The position numbers and the translations under genes were made by a program. From Haloferax marisrubri (lineage in GTDB: Archaea > Halobacteriota > Halobacteria > Halobacteriales > Haloferacaceae), in contig NZ_LOPW02000003.1 of NCBI RefSeq assembly GCF_001469875.2, positions 31,973-95,972 of the forward strand: 64,000 nucleotides of DNA, written 5' to 3'. Position 1 is the first letter of the stretch, and every line of letters begins with the position of its first letter. Under the pieces are notes generated by a model. That model did not search any database and had not been told where the DNA came from. It saw only the letters and a program-made list of their open reading frames with translations. Of the stretch, positions 1-7,526 are shown in pieces.

Positions 1-309
1 TGCCCCGCGGGCGCTGGGCCCGATGCCGCCGTCCCGCTCCGCGTCGCCGACGCCGTGGTCGTCGTGTCGCCGCTGTGCGCCCCGGCGCTCCGCGACGCCG
101 CCAAGACGGCCGCGATGGCGCGGGCGCTCGGTACTCCGGTCGTCGGATGTATCATCTCACGTTCACGAATGGCCCCCGAGGCGGTGTCCGACCTCGTGGG
201 CGCGCCGGTGCTCGGGACCGTTCCGGAGGAGTCGTCGCCAGTCCTCACTCGTCCGACAGTTCGGGCCGCGTACCGTCGAATCGCCGACAAGATACCGGGG
301 AAGAAGTAA
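1..309 (+). CDS. MinD/ParA-like ATPase, C-terminal end (5' truncated by window)
   Basis: The open frame runs in from the window edge and ends at 309, giving the last 102 residues. The visible part has the fold pattern of the end of a deviant-Walker ATPase of the MinD/ParA type: a hydrophobic strand followed by a proline (VVVVSPLCAP), an Ala-rich helix, a second strand (PVVGCIISR) and a short 'VLGTVPEE' segment. The Walker A region lies outside the window. MinD-like proteins are membrane-associated ATPases that position other proteins. Haloferax has four, and by gene order I suspect this is the one called MinD3, but that is inference. A RecA-fold gene follows after 26 nt on the same strand and may be co-transcribed. 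Confidence 0.7.
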   Translation, partial: CPAGAGPDAAVPLRVADAVVVVSPLCAPALRDAAKTAAMARALGTPVVGCIISRSRMAPEAVSDLVGAPVLGTVPEESSPVLTRPTVRAAYRRIADKIPGKK

Positions 310-335
310 TATGAGCGACCCCCTAACACACGAGC

Positions 336-959
336 ATGTCTCGACTGGCGACGGGAATCGACGTGCTCGACCGCCAACTCGGCGGGGGCATTCCCGCGGG
401 GAGCATCGTCCTCCTCGCCGCCGACCCGGCCAGCCAGTCGGAGCTGTTCTTACACGAGCTCACGACCACCCGAGGGACGCTGTGGCTGACGACGATTCGC
501 TCGGAACAGGCCGTCACCGACGCGCTGGAACGGAATCCCGGCCCGACCGGGAGCCCCACCGTCCGCGACGTGGGCGGCGACGCGCCGCTCGACACGGCGA
601 GCAGTCTGGTCCGCGACCTCCCAGAGGGCGCGAACCTCGTCATCGACGTGGTTGACGTACTCGAACGGAGCGAGGGCGCTCGCTATCGGAAGTTCCTCAA
701 CGACCTCCAGACGCACATGGTCAACACCCGCGGACTGACCGTGCTCCACGGGCTGAAAGGCGAGACCGTTCCGGACAACCGCGACCTGACCGAGCACATG
801 GCCGACGTGGTGTTTGACCTCGACACGAAGATAGACGGCTCGGAAATCGTCAATCGGCTCGCGGTCCCCAAGTTCCGCGGCGGACGGGCGCTCGACGAGA
901 CCATCAAGCTCCGGCTCGCGGAGCGTGTCACCGTCGACACCAGCCGCGACATCGCCTGA
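336..959 (+). CDS. RecA/KaiC-fold protein with degenerate P-loop
   Basis: This 207-residue protein begins with the family signature TGIDVLDRQLGGGIPAGS seen in RecA/RadA/KaiC-like and haloarchaeal 'HTR-like' ATPases. Where the Walker A loop (GxxxxGKS/T) should follow, the sequence is AADPASQSE, without the lysine and most glycines, so nucleotide binding is probably lost or unusual. A hydrophobic strand ending in Asp (NLVIDVVDVLE, near residue 105) stands where Walker B is expected. The C-terminal half has strands typical of the RecA core. The ATG at 336 follows the MinD-like stop by 26 nt. A regulatory or scaffold role with the MinD-like protein is possible but unproven. Confidence 0.75.
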   Translation: MSRLATGIDVLDRQLGGGIPAGSIVLLAADPASQSELFLHELTTTRGTLWLTTIRSEQAVTDALERNPGPTGSPTVRDVGGDAPLDTASSLVRDLPEGANLVIDVVDVLERSEGARYRKFLNDLQTHMVNTRGLTVLHGLKGETVPDNRDLTEHMADVVFDLDTKIDGSEIVNRLAVPKFRGGRALDETIKLRLAERVTVDTSRDIA

Positions 960-992
960 GCGCGGCGGCGACGGGCGGGCGACGGGCGACGC

Positions 993-1259
993 TCAGAACG
1001 CGAAGAAGCCGAACGTGCCGAGCGTGACGGCCGCGATGAGCGCCATCCACGTCCGGGCGGACAGCGCCGCGCCGCGGGAAAAGACGTAGGCGAAGTACGG
1101 TGCGAGCGGGGAGAGTCGGTAGACGAACGGCACCTCGATACCGGCGCCGTACTTGAGCGAGAGCGTCAATGCGACGGTGCAGAGCCCGGCGACGAGCGCG
1201 ACTTTCACGTCTGTGAGGTCGCGGAACTCGGCCGTCGCGGCGTCGTCTGACGAAGCCAT
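993..1259 (-). CDS. small membrane protein
   Basis: An 88-residue protein with a short polar N-terminus and two to three hydrophobic segments (about residues 19-37, 48-63 and 68-87). The segments are separated by a loop with Pro, Tyr and Arg residues (PFVYRLSPLAPYF). No catalytic motif is seen and I do not recognise the family by function. It ends in a bare hydrophobic helix (GTFGFFAF). A TATA-like stretch on the minus strand near 1283-1293 lies about 28 nt before the ATG. It is convergent with the RecA-fold gene upstream in coordinates, and separated by 73 nt from the prolyl isomerase gene that lies upstream of it on the same strand. Confidence 0.6.
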   Translation of the reverse strand: MASSDDAATAEFRDLTDVKVALVAGLCTVALTLSLKYGAGIEVPFVYRLSPLAPYFAYVFSRGAALSARTWMALIAAVTLGTFGFFAF

Positions 1260-1332
1260 AGCTACGAGGCGGTCGGAAGGCGAGTATCAAGAAGCCGCCG
1301 ATTCGCCGGGACGGCGAGGGCGGCGGACTCGC

Positions 1333-2265
1333 TTACTCTTCGTCGGCGTCGAGTTCCGCGGCGAGTTCGTCGGCGTCGATGTCGACGTCCTCGATGGCCT
1401 CTTCGATGTCAGCGCCGCCCGCGCCGCCCATCATGCCGCCGAGGCCGCCCATGCCGCCCATGCCGCCCTCGATGGTCTCCTGCGCGATGACGCGGTCGAT
1501 GTCCAGCCGCTGCATGATGTCCTGCGCAATCTGCTGCTTGGAGAACATCCACTGCTGGTTCATCGTCATCTGGGGCGTCGCCTCGATGTAGAGCGTGTCC
1601 TTCTCGACGGTGACGGTCTCCGTCTCGGGCTCGGCGTCTTCATCCTCGTCGTCGTCGGACTCGACGACCTGCTCCTCTTCGACCTCGTCCGTCTGAATCC
1701 AGACTTCGGGGGCCTGCTGGAGGTACATGCCGAGGAGGCCGGAGGCCTGCTCCTCGCGGTCGTCGACGAGTTCGAGCACTTCGTACTCGTATTCGAGGTC
1801 CTCGCCGGCGAGGGGGTGGTTGAAGTTGACGCGGGCGCGACCGCCGATGATGGTCTCCAGACGACCCTGGTCGCCGTCGATGGTGACCTGTGCGCCGGGG
1901 TAGCGGTCGTCCTCGTCGATCTTGTTGGCGCTGACCGTGCGCACCTCGTCCTCGTCGTACTCGCCGAAGGCGTCGACCGCCGGAATCTCGACGGTACCCT
2001 CGTCGCCAGCCTCGGCACCGATGAGGGCCTCGTCGACCTCGGGGAAGACGTGACCGGCACCGACGATGACGACGCGGGGCTCGAACTCGTAGCCCTCGAC
2101 GTCGATCTCGGCCTCTTCGGCCACTTCTTTGTCCGTCGTGTCGACGACGTCGCCGTCCTCGATCGTTCGCACCGTGTACGCGAGGCGGACGAAGTCGCCG
2201 TCCTGAATACCGGACTCGACCTCTTCATCGACCTGCTCGGCCTCCGCCTGCTGTTCGTCGCTCAT
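1333..2265 (-). CDS. slyD: FKBP-type peptidyl-prolyl isomerase, SlyD-like, with extra C-terminal domain
   Basis: A 310-residue cytoplasmic prolyl cis-trans isomerase. Residues 19-50 carry the FKBP opening (VRLAYTVRTIEDGDVVDTT), and residues 63-72 match the SlyD core (VVIVGAGHVFP). An insert-in-flap domain follows (SANKIDEDDRYPGAQV, then a loop ending NFNHPLAGEDL near residues 149-159). The C-terminal half is an extension beyond SlyD length that ends in a Gly/Met-rich linker (repeats of GGM) and an acidic helix. The longer open frame reaching 2427 was rejected: the ATG at 2265 opens the conserved acidic N-terminus, and a TATA-like element lies near 2290-2300. It probably acts in protein folding. 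Confidence 0.88.
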   Translation of the reverse strand: MSDEQQAEAEQVDEEVESGIQDGDFVRLAYTVRTIEDGDVVDTTDKEVAEEAEIDVEGYEFEPRVVIVGAGHVFPEVDEALIGAEAGDEGTVEIPAVDAFGEYDEDEVRTVSANKIDEDDRYPGAQVTIDGDQGRLETIIGGRARVNFNHPLAGEDLEYEYEVLELVDDREEQASGLLGMYLQQAPEVWIQTDEVEEEQVVESDDDEDEDAEPETETVTVEKDTLYIEATPQMTMNQQWMFSKQQIAQDIMQRLDIDRVIAQETIEGGMGGMGGLGGMMGGAGGADIEEAIEDVDIDADELAAELDADEE

Positions 2266-2376
2266 ACACGCTACGTGACTCGTGCGACCCTTAAGAATCA
2301 CGTTTCGCTGCCGCGACGTGTTCGAGGCGGCCGACACCCGGGAACTCGACCCCGAGGGCCGCTGTGGGGTCGAATC

Positions 2377-2386
2377 GCTTATATCA
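2377..2386 (+). promoter_or_regulatory. TATA element for the membrane-protein operon
   Basis: GCTTATATCA sits in an AT-rich patch (2377-2404) inside G+C-rich surroundings. Its centre is about 39 nt before the ATG at 2421, which would leave a leader of about 12 nt. It is the only plausible promoter for the four overlapping genes that follow. Confidence 0.55.
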
Positions 2387-2420
2387 TTGTCAATAGTTAT
2401 AGAAAACGAGGCGTGTTCAC

Positions 2421-2882
2421 ATGGCACAGACTGGCTTGTTCCTCGGGTTCGTCCTCGGCGTCGTACTGCTGGCGCTCACCGTGTTTCTGACCGGTCGCGG
2501 CTGGCGACACTACACCGTCACGAGCGTTCCGACGCCGACCGGCGGCGGGTCGGCGGGCGGCGCGAGCGACAGCGCCGCCCGTCGGTGGGCCGACGACCCG
2601 ACGGTCCTGTCGCTCGTGTTCCTGCTCGCGGCGCTCGGCTTCGGCGCGGTGGCGGTGCTGTTCGTCGGCGGCAGCACCATCCCCGAGGGCGTGACGAGCG
2701 CCGCGGGGCCGGTGCTCGTCGCCGGGACGCTCACCGTCGTCGTGGCGTACCTCTTCTACGGGACGTACCACGCCGCGCGGGGGCGCGGGCTGGAACGGTC
2801 GCAGGCGGCGCTCCTCGGGTCGTGGGTGCTCGGCCTGCTGTTCGTCGTCGGCGTCGCGCTCAGGTTGGTGGGCCTCCTCTGA
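2421..2882 (+). CDS. four-helix membrane protein, first gene of operon
   Basis: A 153-residue integral membrane protein with predicted helices at about residues 5-23, 63-83, 92-112 and 130-152. A Gly/Ser-rich linker (TPTGGGSAGGASDS) separates the first helix from the rest. A short motif on an inter-helix face, YLFYGTYHAARGRG, follows the third helix. No catalytic residues are evident and the function is unknown. It is followed after 1 nt by another membrane protein, and four genes (2421-5320) are packed with overlaps, so they are almost certainly one transcript. In related archaea such genes lie beside haem-copper oxidase genes, as here, which suggests a role in oxidase assembly or respiration (inference). 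Confidence 0.65.
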   Translation: MAQTGLFLGFVLGVVLLALTVFLTGRGWRHYTVTSVPTPTGGGSAGGASDSAARRWADDPTVLSLVFLLAALGFGAVAVLFVGGSTIPEGVTSAAGPVLVAGTLTVVVAYLFYGTYHAARGRGLERSQAALLGSWVLGLLFVVGVALRLVGLL

Positions 2883-2883
2883 G

Positions 2884-3591
2884 ATGGCGACCTCGTACGC
2901 GGGGCGACTCGACCCCCGGCACGCGCCGCGACTGTGGTGGCTCGCGGCGCTCTGCTGGGTCGAGGCGCTCGCCGTCGGGGCGTACCTCTCCGCCGCGCCG
3001 GAGCGCGTCGAGAGCGTCCGGTACCTGTTCTACCCGTTCGTCTGGATAACCGTCGGCGCGGCGGCCGTCCTCTGGACCGACCCGCCGCAGGCGAGCGGTC
3101 GGGCGCGACTCGTCGCCGGCGCGGTCGCCGGCGCGTACTTCTTCGTCCTCGCGTCGCTGGCCGGATTGGTGGCCGTTGACCTCGCCGGGCTTCTCGGCGG
3201 GAGCAACGGGCACGCCGTCGCGTACCACTCGACCGGCTGGCAGTTCTCGCTCGCCGCGCCGGGGTGGGGGCCGCGGGTCGGCTACGCCGGCGAAGTCGTT
3301 TCGGCGACGTTCGTCCCGTACCGCGTCGCCGGCTACCTCGCGCTCGCGTACCTCGTCTACGCCGCCGTCCTCGACGCCGCGAAGCGCGCGCTCTCGGGGG
3401 CGCTCGGACTCGTCTCGTGCGTCGGCTGTACCTTCCCGCTCGTCGGCGGCCTCGCCGCGGGCGCGGCCGGCGGCACCGGCGTCGTGAGCGCGCTCCGGGC
3501 GCTCTCGGTCGATATCTCGACGCTCGTGTTCGTCGCCGCCGTGGCCCTGCTCGCGTTCGGACCGTCGCTGGCGGAGCGGGCGCGGCGATGA
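2884..3591 (+). CDS. polytopic membrane protein with CxxC motif
   Basis: A 235-residue membrane protein with about six hydrophobic segments. A notable motif is SCVGCTFPLVGG near residue 180, where a CxxC pair opens a hydrophobic Gly-rich segment, which could bind a metal such as copper or undergo thiol exchange. The family is conserved in haloarchaea next to oxidase genes (I recall a DUF7546 label, uncertain). The stop overlaps the next start (ATGA at 3588-3591), so translation is coupled. A role in copper handling or oxidase maturation is a guess based on the CxxC and the neighbourhood. Confidence 0.65.
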   Translation: MATSYAGRLDPRHAPRLWWLAALCWVEALAVGAYLSAAPERVESVRYLFYPFVWITVGAAAVLWTDPPQASGRARLVAGAVAGAYFFVLASLAGLVAVDLAGLLGGSNGHAVAYHSTGWQFSLAAPGWGPRVGYAGEVVSATFVPYRVAGYLALAYLVYAAVLDAAKRALSGALGLVSCVGCTFPLVGGLAAGAAGGTGVVSALRALSVDISTLVFVAAVALLAFGPSLAERARR

Positions 3592-5012
3592 GCCGGCGCG
3601 CCGAGGGGAACGTTCGCGCCGCCGTTCGTCGCGGTGCAGTCCGGTTCGCCGCGTTCGCGGTCGCCTCGGTCGCTTTTTCCACTCCGGCGCTCGCGCACGC
3701 CGGCTCGCTGGCCGGGTCGCTCCGCTCGGTCCCGGCCCCGTTCTGGCTCGTCGTCGTCTCCGGCGGCGGCGTCGTCTGCGTCTCGTTCCTGCTGTCGGCG
3801 TTCGTCACGGACGACGAGACGCTCGACGCCTTCGGGCGCGCGGGCGTCCGAATCGGAGGACTCGCCGGGGGCGTCGCGACCGCCGAAGCCGCGCTCAAGC
3901 TACTCGGCGTCGCCGCGCTCGTCCTCGTCGTCGCCTTCGGGCTGTTCGGGCCGCCCGTCGGCATCGTCAACCTCGGCGTCCTGCTCGTCTGGGTCGGCTG
4001 GTGGGCCGGATTCACGATGGTCACCTACCTCGTCGGGAACGCGTGGCCGCTTGTGAACCCGTGGCGGACGCTCGGCGCGGCGCTTCGGGGGCGGTTCGCG
4101 GGGGCAGAGAGGCTGTCGCGGCCCTACCCCGACCGGCTCGGGTCGTGGCCGAGCGTCGCCGGTCTGCTCGGACTCGTCTGGCTGGAGGTCGTCAGCCCGC
4201 TCGCGGCGGACCCGCGGGCGCTCGCGGCCGTGGTCGTCGCGTACAGCCTCGCCACTGTCGGCGGCGCGGTCGTCTACGGTGACGCGTGGTTCCGCCGGGC
4301 CGACCCCGTCGCTCGGGTGTTCCGGCTGTACGGCCTCCTCGCCCCAGTCCAGCGGGGCGACGACGGCGGCCTCTCGATTTCGGTTCCCGGCGCGGGGCTG
4401 GCGCGTACCCGCGAACGACTGGGAGCCGACGACGTGGCGTTCGTCGTCGCGCTCCTCTGGGTGACGACGTTCGACGGCCTCGTGGTCACCGTCGCGTGGG
4501 GTCGCGTCCTCGACGCCGCGGGCCCGGCCCCCGCGTGGCTCGTGAACCTCGCCGGCATCGTCGCGGGCTTCCTCGTCTTCCTCGGTGGCTACCGGCTGGC
4601 GGCGCGAGTCGCCCGCCGAACCGCGGACACGTACGTGACCGTCGGCTTCGTCGCCGGCTGGTTCGCGCCCGCGTTGGTCCCCATCGCCGCCGGCTACCAC
4701 CTCGCGCACTTCCTCGGCTACGTCGTCGGACTCGCGCCCGCGCTGGTCGCGGTCGCGGCCTCGCCGCTGTCGCCGCCCGCGAACCCCTCGGTGCTGGTCG
4801 TTCCGGCGTGGTTCGGCGGCCTCCAGTTGGCGTTCGTCGTCCTCGGCCACCTGCTTTCGGTGTGGGTGGCCCACGCCCGCGCGTTCGACCTCTTTCCGGG
4901 TCGCCTGCAACCGCTCCGGACCGAGTACCCCTTCGTCGCCGTCACGGTCTGCTACACGATGGCGAGCCTGTGGGTCGTCGCCCAACCGACGGTCGGAGGT
5001 GTCGCGGGGTGA
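3588..5012 (+). CDS. large polytopic membrane protein (about 10-12 helices)
   Basis: A 474-residue membrane protein. The N-terminus has a basic region, a hydrophobic core and an A-L-A-H-A end resembling a cleavable signal sequence. About ten or more hydrophobic helices follow. Polar residues inside or beside helices include a Trp/Asn pair near NAWPLVNPWR and histidines in AGYHLAHFLGY and VLGHLLSVWVAHARAF, a pattern that could fit metal or haem ligation. The family is unknown to me. The ATG at 3588 overlaps the previous stop, which excludes the much longer frame that begins at 3264. The TGA overlaps the GTG of the next gene at 5009. Confidence 0.68.
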   Translation: MSRRAEGNVRAAVRRGAVRFAAFAVASVAFSTPALAHAGSLAGSLRSVPAPFWLVVVSGGGVVCVSFLLSAFVTDDETLDAFGRAGVRIGGLAGGVATAEAALKLLGVAALVLVVAFGLFGPPVGIVNLGVLLVWVGWWAGFTMVTYLVGNAWPLVNPWRTLGAALRGRFAGAERLSRPYPDRLGSWPSVAGLLGLVWLEVVSPLAADPRALAAVVVAYSLATVGGAVVYGDAWFRRADPVARVFRLYGLLAPVQRGDDGGLSISVPGAGLARTRERLGADDVAFVVALLWVTTFDGLVVTVAWGRVLDAAGPAPAWLVNLAGIVAGFLVFLGGYRLAARVARRTADTYVTVGFVAGWFAPALVPIAAGYHLAHFLGYVVGLAPALVAVAASPLSPPANPSVLVVPAWFGGLQLAFVVLGHLLSVWVAHARAFDLFPGRLQPLRTEYPFVAVTVCYTMASLWVVAQPTVGGVAG

Positions 5013-5320
5013 GTCGCAAAGCGAGTCGCGGGGTGAGCCGGGAAGAATCGGTCGTCGTCCCCGAAACCGCCGTCCCCGACGGCGAGACCGCGGCGGCGAC
5101 GTGTCCCTACTGCGGCCGCCCGTTCCGACGGGAACGACTCCGAGACCTCCACGTCGGCGACGCCCACGGGGGGTTGAGTGACGCCGAAATCGCGGCGTAC
5201 GAGGCGGCGGTCGAGGCCGAGGCCGAAGACCTGTTCGTCTATCACCTGAAGGTCGCGGGCGCGCTCGGCGTGGTGTTCACGGCGCTGTTCCTGCTCGCGG
5301 TGGTCGGTTTCAGCCTGTGA
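5009..5320 (+). CDS. membrane-anchored C2H2 zinc-finger protein
   Basis: A 103-residue protein with a single zinc-finger-like motif CPYCGRP, followed 15-20 residues later by two histidines (LHVGDAH), so a C2H2 arrangement. Next comes an acidic helix and one C-terminal transmembrane segment (about residues 78-102). Haloarchaea conserve this protein near oxidase genes (I recall DUF7410). The GTG at 5009 overlaps the preceding TGA; a second in-frame GTG at 5033 is an alternative. The finger would sit in the cytoplasm beside the membrane. Such an anchored finger could tether a partner or act in complex assembly. Function is unproven. Confidence 0.72.
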   Translation: MSRKASRGVSREESVVVPETAVPDGETAAATCPYCGRPFRRERLRDLHVGDAHGGLSDAEIAAYEAAVEAEAEDLFVYHLKVAGALGVVFTALFLLAVVGFSL

Positions 5321-5340
5321 GAGGAGCGCGGGCGGCGCGG

Positions 5341-5550
5341 TCAGGCGTGGTCGCCGCCGTGTTCGCCTTCGCCGGGGTCCGGCAGGCGCATCACGACGCC
5401 GGTGAGGACGCCGACGCCGGCCAGCGCGACGACGCCGCCCACCACGACGAACGATTCGCTCGCGCCGACGGCCTCCGAGGCGAGGAGGACCGCGAGACCG
5501 AGAACGACGGCCCCGAAGGCGGCCACGAGTGCGACAGTAGTCCGATTCAT
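5341..5550 (-). CDS. small two-helix membrane protein
   Basis: A 69-residue protein with two hydrophobic helices (about residues 5-23 and 30-52) and a soluble tail rich in Gly, Glu and His (PDPGEGEHGGDHA). The His-containing tail might bind metal. The ATG at 5550 was chosen; in-frame ATGs at 5559 and 5565 add only a few residues. It lies tail to tail with the zinc-finger gene, 20 nt away. The upstream side opens into the low-G+C islet. Confidence 0.55.
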   Translation of the reverse strand: MNRTTVALVAAFGAVVLGLAVLLASEAVGASESFVVVGGVVALAGVGVLTGVVMRLPDPGEGEHGGDHA

Positions 5551-5713
5551 GTGTACCATTAACACACCGAAGTCAAAGAAGGTACGTGCAAGGCGGCGGA
5601 GGTAAAGAGACGCTGTTGGAGTCCTCAGTTACTGATAGTTTTCTGCGGCCGTGCTGAATACAGAGCGCGAGTCGGTCACAGCCAATTAGAGTTACGACGG
5701 CAATCGTCCATTG

Positions 5714-6559
5714 CTACGCTACCGCATCGGCATTCTCGTACAGGTCCCACAAGGCATCTGGTGTATCCTCGGGGAGTTCGACTGACCCCCATTCGAGATC
5801 GTAGAGTTCCGCTGGCACGTACTCGTTGTCGACGTGAACGTTCATCCCCCGATGGTGGGCGAGCACGAGATAGGAACACGTACGATGGTCGACAATATCT
5901 TTGAACCCATCTCCTGTGTGGTATCGCCGATGGTAAGCAGCCATCGAGTCCACGCCGTTTTGGACTAATTGTTTATCGTCATCGATGAGTCCGTTGAGTG
6001 CATCTGCGTACGCTTTTGCTAGTTCAGTCGCAAGATATTGGTCACTCCGATCAACAGCCTTTTCGAGATTGAATACTGCAGCCTCTGCCTGATTTTGGTT
6101 TCCCCGAAGGAGGTACGCGAGACCACTAACGTGATAGAACCGAGTCATTTCACCGTAATATCGAGTAACGTATGTCTCGTCGAGAGTGAGAATCTCGTCG
6201 GTTACTCTACCAACGACGCGCGGGTCTGCTGAAAGAAACGCGCTGCGAAGGGCACGCTCTGCGTAGATGGGTAGATCTAAATAAGCCCCTTTTCCGATCT
6301 CCTCGTGATGCTGTTGAATGAGTGAAAACGACATTACCATGGCGAGGGCACTCTCAGCGAACCATTTTCTAGCTACTAACACATTTCCGAGTAGCAACTC
6401 AACACTACCAACAGCTAAATCAGGATTGAAGAATCCGGCATAGACAGATGCCGGAACGCGACCTTCATCGGTCATTCGTTGAAGCACCCTGAATGCCGTC
6501 TTTCTGGATGGCGACATCCTGTCACGAATCTCGTGAAGTTCTTTCTCTGAGGGGACCAT
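5714..6559 (-). CDS. Imm49-like all-helical protein (possible immunity protein)
   Basis: A 281-residue helical protein with no signal or membrane segment. Its C-terminal third (about residues 185-255) resembles the Imm49 immunity-protein family: a helix with paired Asp, an AYHRRYH segment, and later an 'HHRGMNVHVDNEYVPAELYD' stretch like the family's 'GL-x(5)-D-x-P-Y-L-P-x-E-L' end. This match is from memory, not a search. Base composition is unlike the neighbours: 6361-6420 is 38% G+C by count, against 70% for 3121-3180. No polymorphic toxin gene is adjacent. If it is Imm49 it may be an orphan immunity gene acquired by transfer. It shares the islet with VapBC. Confidence 0.6.
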   Translation of the reverse strand: MVPSEKELHEIRDRMSPSRKTAFRVLQRMTDEGRVPASVYAGFFNPDLAVGSVELLLGNVLVARKWFAESALAMVMSFSLIQQHHEEIGKGAYLDLPIYAERALRSAFLSADPRVVGRVTDEILTLDETYVTRYYGEMTRFYHVSGLAYLLRGNQNQAEAAVFNLEKAVDRSDQYLATELAKAYADALNGLIDDDKQLVQNGVDSMAAYHRRYHTGDGFKDIVDHRTCSYLVLAHHRGMNVHVDNEYVPAELYDLEWGSVELPEDTPDALWDLYENADAVA

Positions 6560-6585
6560 CGGTACGTACAGTACGGCAGTTAGAC

Positions 6586-6595
6586 AGATATAGTA
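6586..6595 (-). promoter_or_regulatory. TATA element of the Imm49-like gene
   Basis: On the minus strand the segment reads CTACTATATC, with its centre about 31 nt before the ATG at 6559. The expected transcript start would then lie within a few bases of the ATG. The 213-nt gap 6560-6772 holds no convincing gene. Confidence 0.45.
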
Positions 6596-6772
6596 GCCTG
6601 TATTGTCGGCGGTTTAACTTGTCTCGTTCGCGGCCGCAATTCCCGGGGAATCTCCCGAAAATCGGAAGGGTACGGTTTCGAGACCACACCGAAATCGTAT
6701 GCTGGCCACACCCGCTAATTTCAGCACGCACCGTCTGTCTGATTTGGATCGGGCACTCCGGGTGAGACATCC

Positions 6773-7201
6773 TTAGTATCCCGGTTCGATGCGGTCAACG
6801 AGTCCATCGAAATCCGTGTCGAAGCTCAACACGGCGTCGATACCACGTGACTCACACAGAGAGACTATCGTCGCATCAGTAAAGCTGAGTTCGTGGTCCT
6901 GGTATCGACGAAACGTCTCTAGCGACGCCCGAACATCGTCTGGTTCGACGTGAATCATCTCGAAAACTTGCGGAAACGGTTCTTCGCCAAGAATGCGACT
7001 GGCGACAGTATCTGCAGCCTCGAACGAACCTGTTCGAGCACGTGTGAGCGTTACAGTCTCGTCGAAAACGTAGTTATTCGTGTACGGTTGTCCGTACTCC
7101 CCATCGAACAGTTCGTCGAATGCACTGACAGCTTGGTCGTGCCGGTCAGCATCCGTATCGTGATGCGCAAAAAACACGCCAGTATCGACGAAGACACTCA
7201 T
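6773..7201 (-). CDS. vapC: PIN-domain ribonuclease toxin, VapC family
   Basis: A 142-residue PIN-domain protein. The acidic residues expected of the Mg-binding RNase site are visible: Asp6 in VFVDTGVFF, Glu near residue 48 in FDETV, Asp near 108 in FTDATIV, and a final Asp pair in FDTDFDGL. VapC toxins cut tRNA or rRNA when released from VapB. The start codon overlaps the stop of the antitoxin by 4 nt (7198-7201), the usual coupling. Base composition is lower in G+C than the flanking genes, consistent with transfer together with the neighbouring Imm49-like gene. Confidence 0.88.
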   Translation of the reverse strand: MSVFVDTGVFFAHHDTDADRHDQAVSAFDELFDGEYGQPYTNNYVFDETVTLTRARTGSFEAADTVASRILGEEPFPQVFEMIHVEPDDVRASLETFRRYQDHELSFTDATIVSLCESRGIDAVLSFDTDFDGLVDRIEPGY

Positions 7202-7473
7202 CCGTACAGCACGTCGTCGATGTCTTCTTCGGTCGTCGTGGCTCCGGACGAAATCATCCCTTCGTGGAACTTCTCGCGCTCGGACTCTGCAAGAGGGACA
7301 CGTTTCTCACGGAACGAGTCGATGAGATCTGCTTTGGACTCGATGGCATGCTCGACGAGCCGTGCCAAGATTTCCTGTTGCGTCACTCGCCTCCCCGTCT
7401 TGAGCCGAATCTCGGCCTGTAACCGTTCGAGACGGGATTTTGTGTCGTCGTCCATCTTTACCGACGTGGCCAT
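7198..7473 (-). CDS. vapB: VapB-type antitoxin, ribbon-helix-helix-like N-terminus
   Basis: A 91-residue partner of the PIN toxin. The N-terminus (SVKMDDDTKSRLERLQAEI) and the following segment GRRVTQQEILARLVEHAIE have the spacing of a ribbon-helix-helix DNA-binding domain. The acidic C-terminus (TTTEEDIDDVLYG) would wrap around the toxin. The family normally represses its own operon. Inverted AGTAG/CTACT elements just upstream (7481-7526) fit such an operator. It is translated before and overlaps vapC by 4 nt. Confidence 0.85.
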   Translation of the reverse strand: MATSVKMDDDTKSRLERLQAEIRLKTGRRVTQQEILARLVEHAIESKADLIDSFREKRVPLAESEREKFHEGMISSGATTTEEDIDDVLYG

Positions 7474-7480
7474 GCTAGCT

Positions 7481-7526
7481 AGTAGAACATACTACTGGGT
7501 AAAGTTTGCTACCGCCCCTACTAGTG
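7481..7526 (-). promoter_or_regulatory. candidate autoregulatory operator and promoter of vapBC
   Basis: AGTAG (7481-7485) and CTACT (7492-7496) form an inverted repeat with a 6-nt spacer, and a further CTACTAGTG lies at 7518-7526. The first repeat lies between the vapB start (7473) and an AT-rich TATA-like stretch at about 7500-7508, so a bound antitoxin would cover the transcription start. That the VapB protein binds here is inference. Confidence 0.45.

Noticed and set aside
1333-2427. 54-residue N-terminal extension of the prolyl isomerase
   Set aside because: It would run through the promoter region of both divergent genes, and the conserved acidic start is at ATG 2265.
6522-6770. 82-codon minus-strand frame upstream of the Imm49-like gene
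   Set aside because: It overlaps the start and TATA of the Imm49-like gene and shows no family resemblance.
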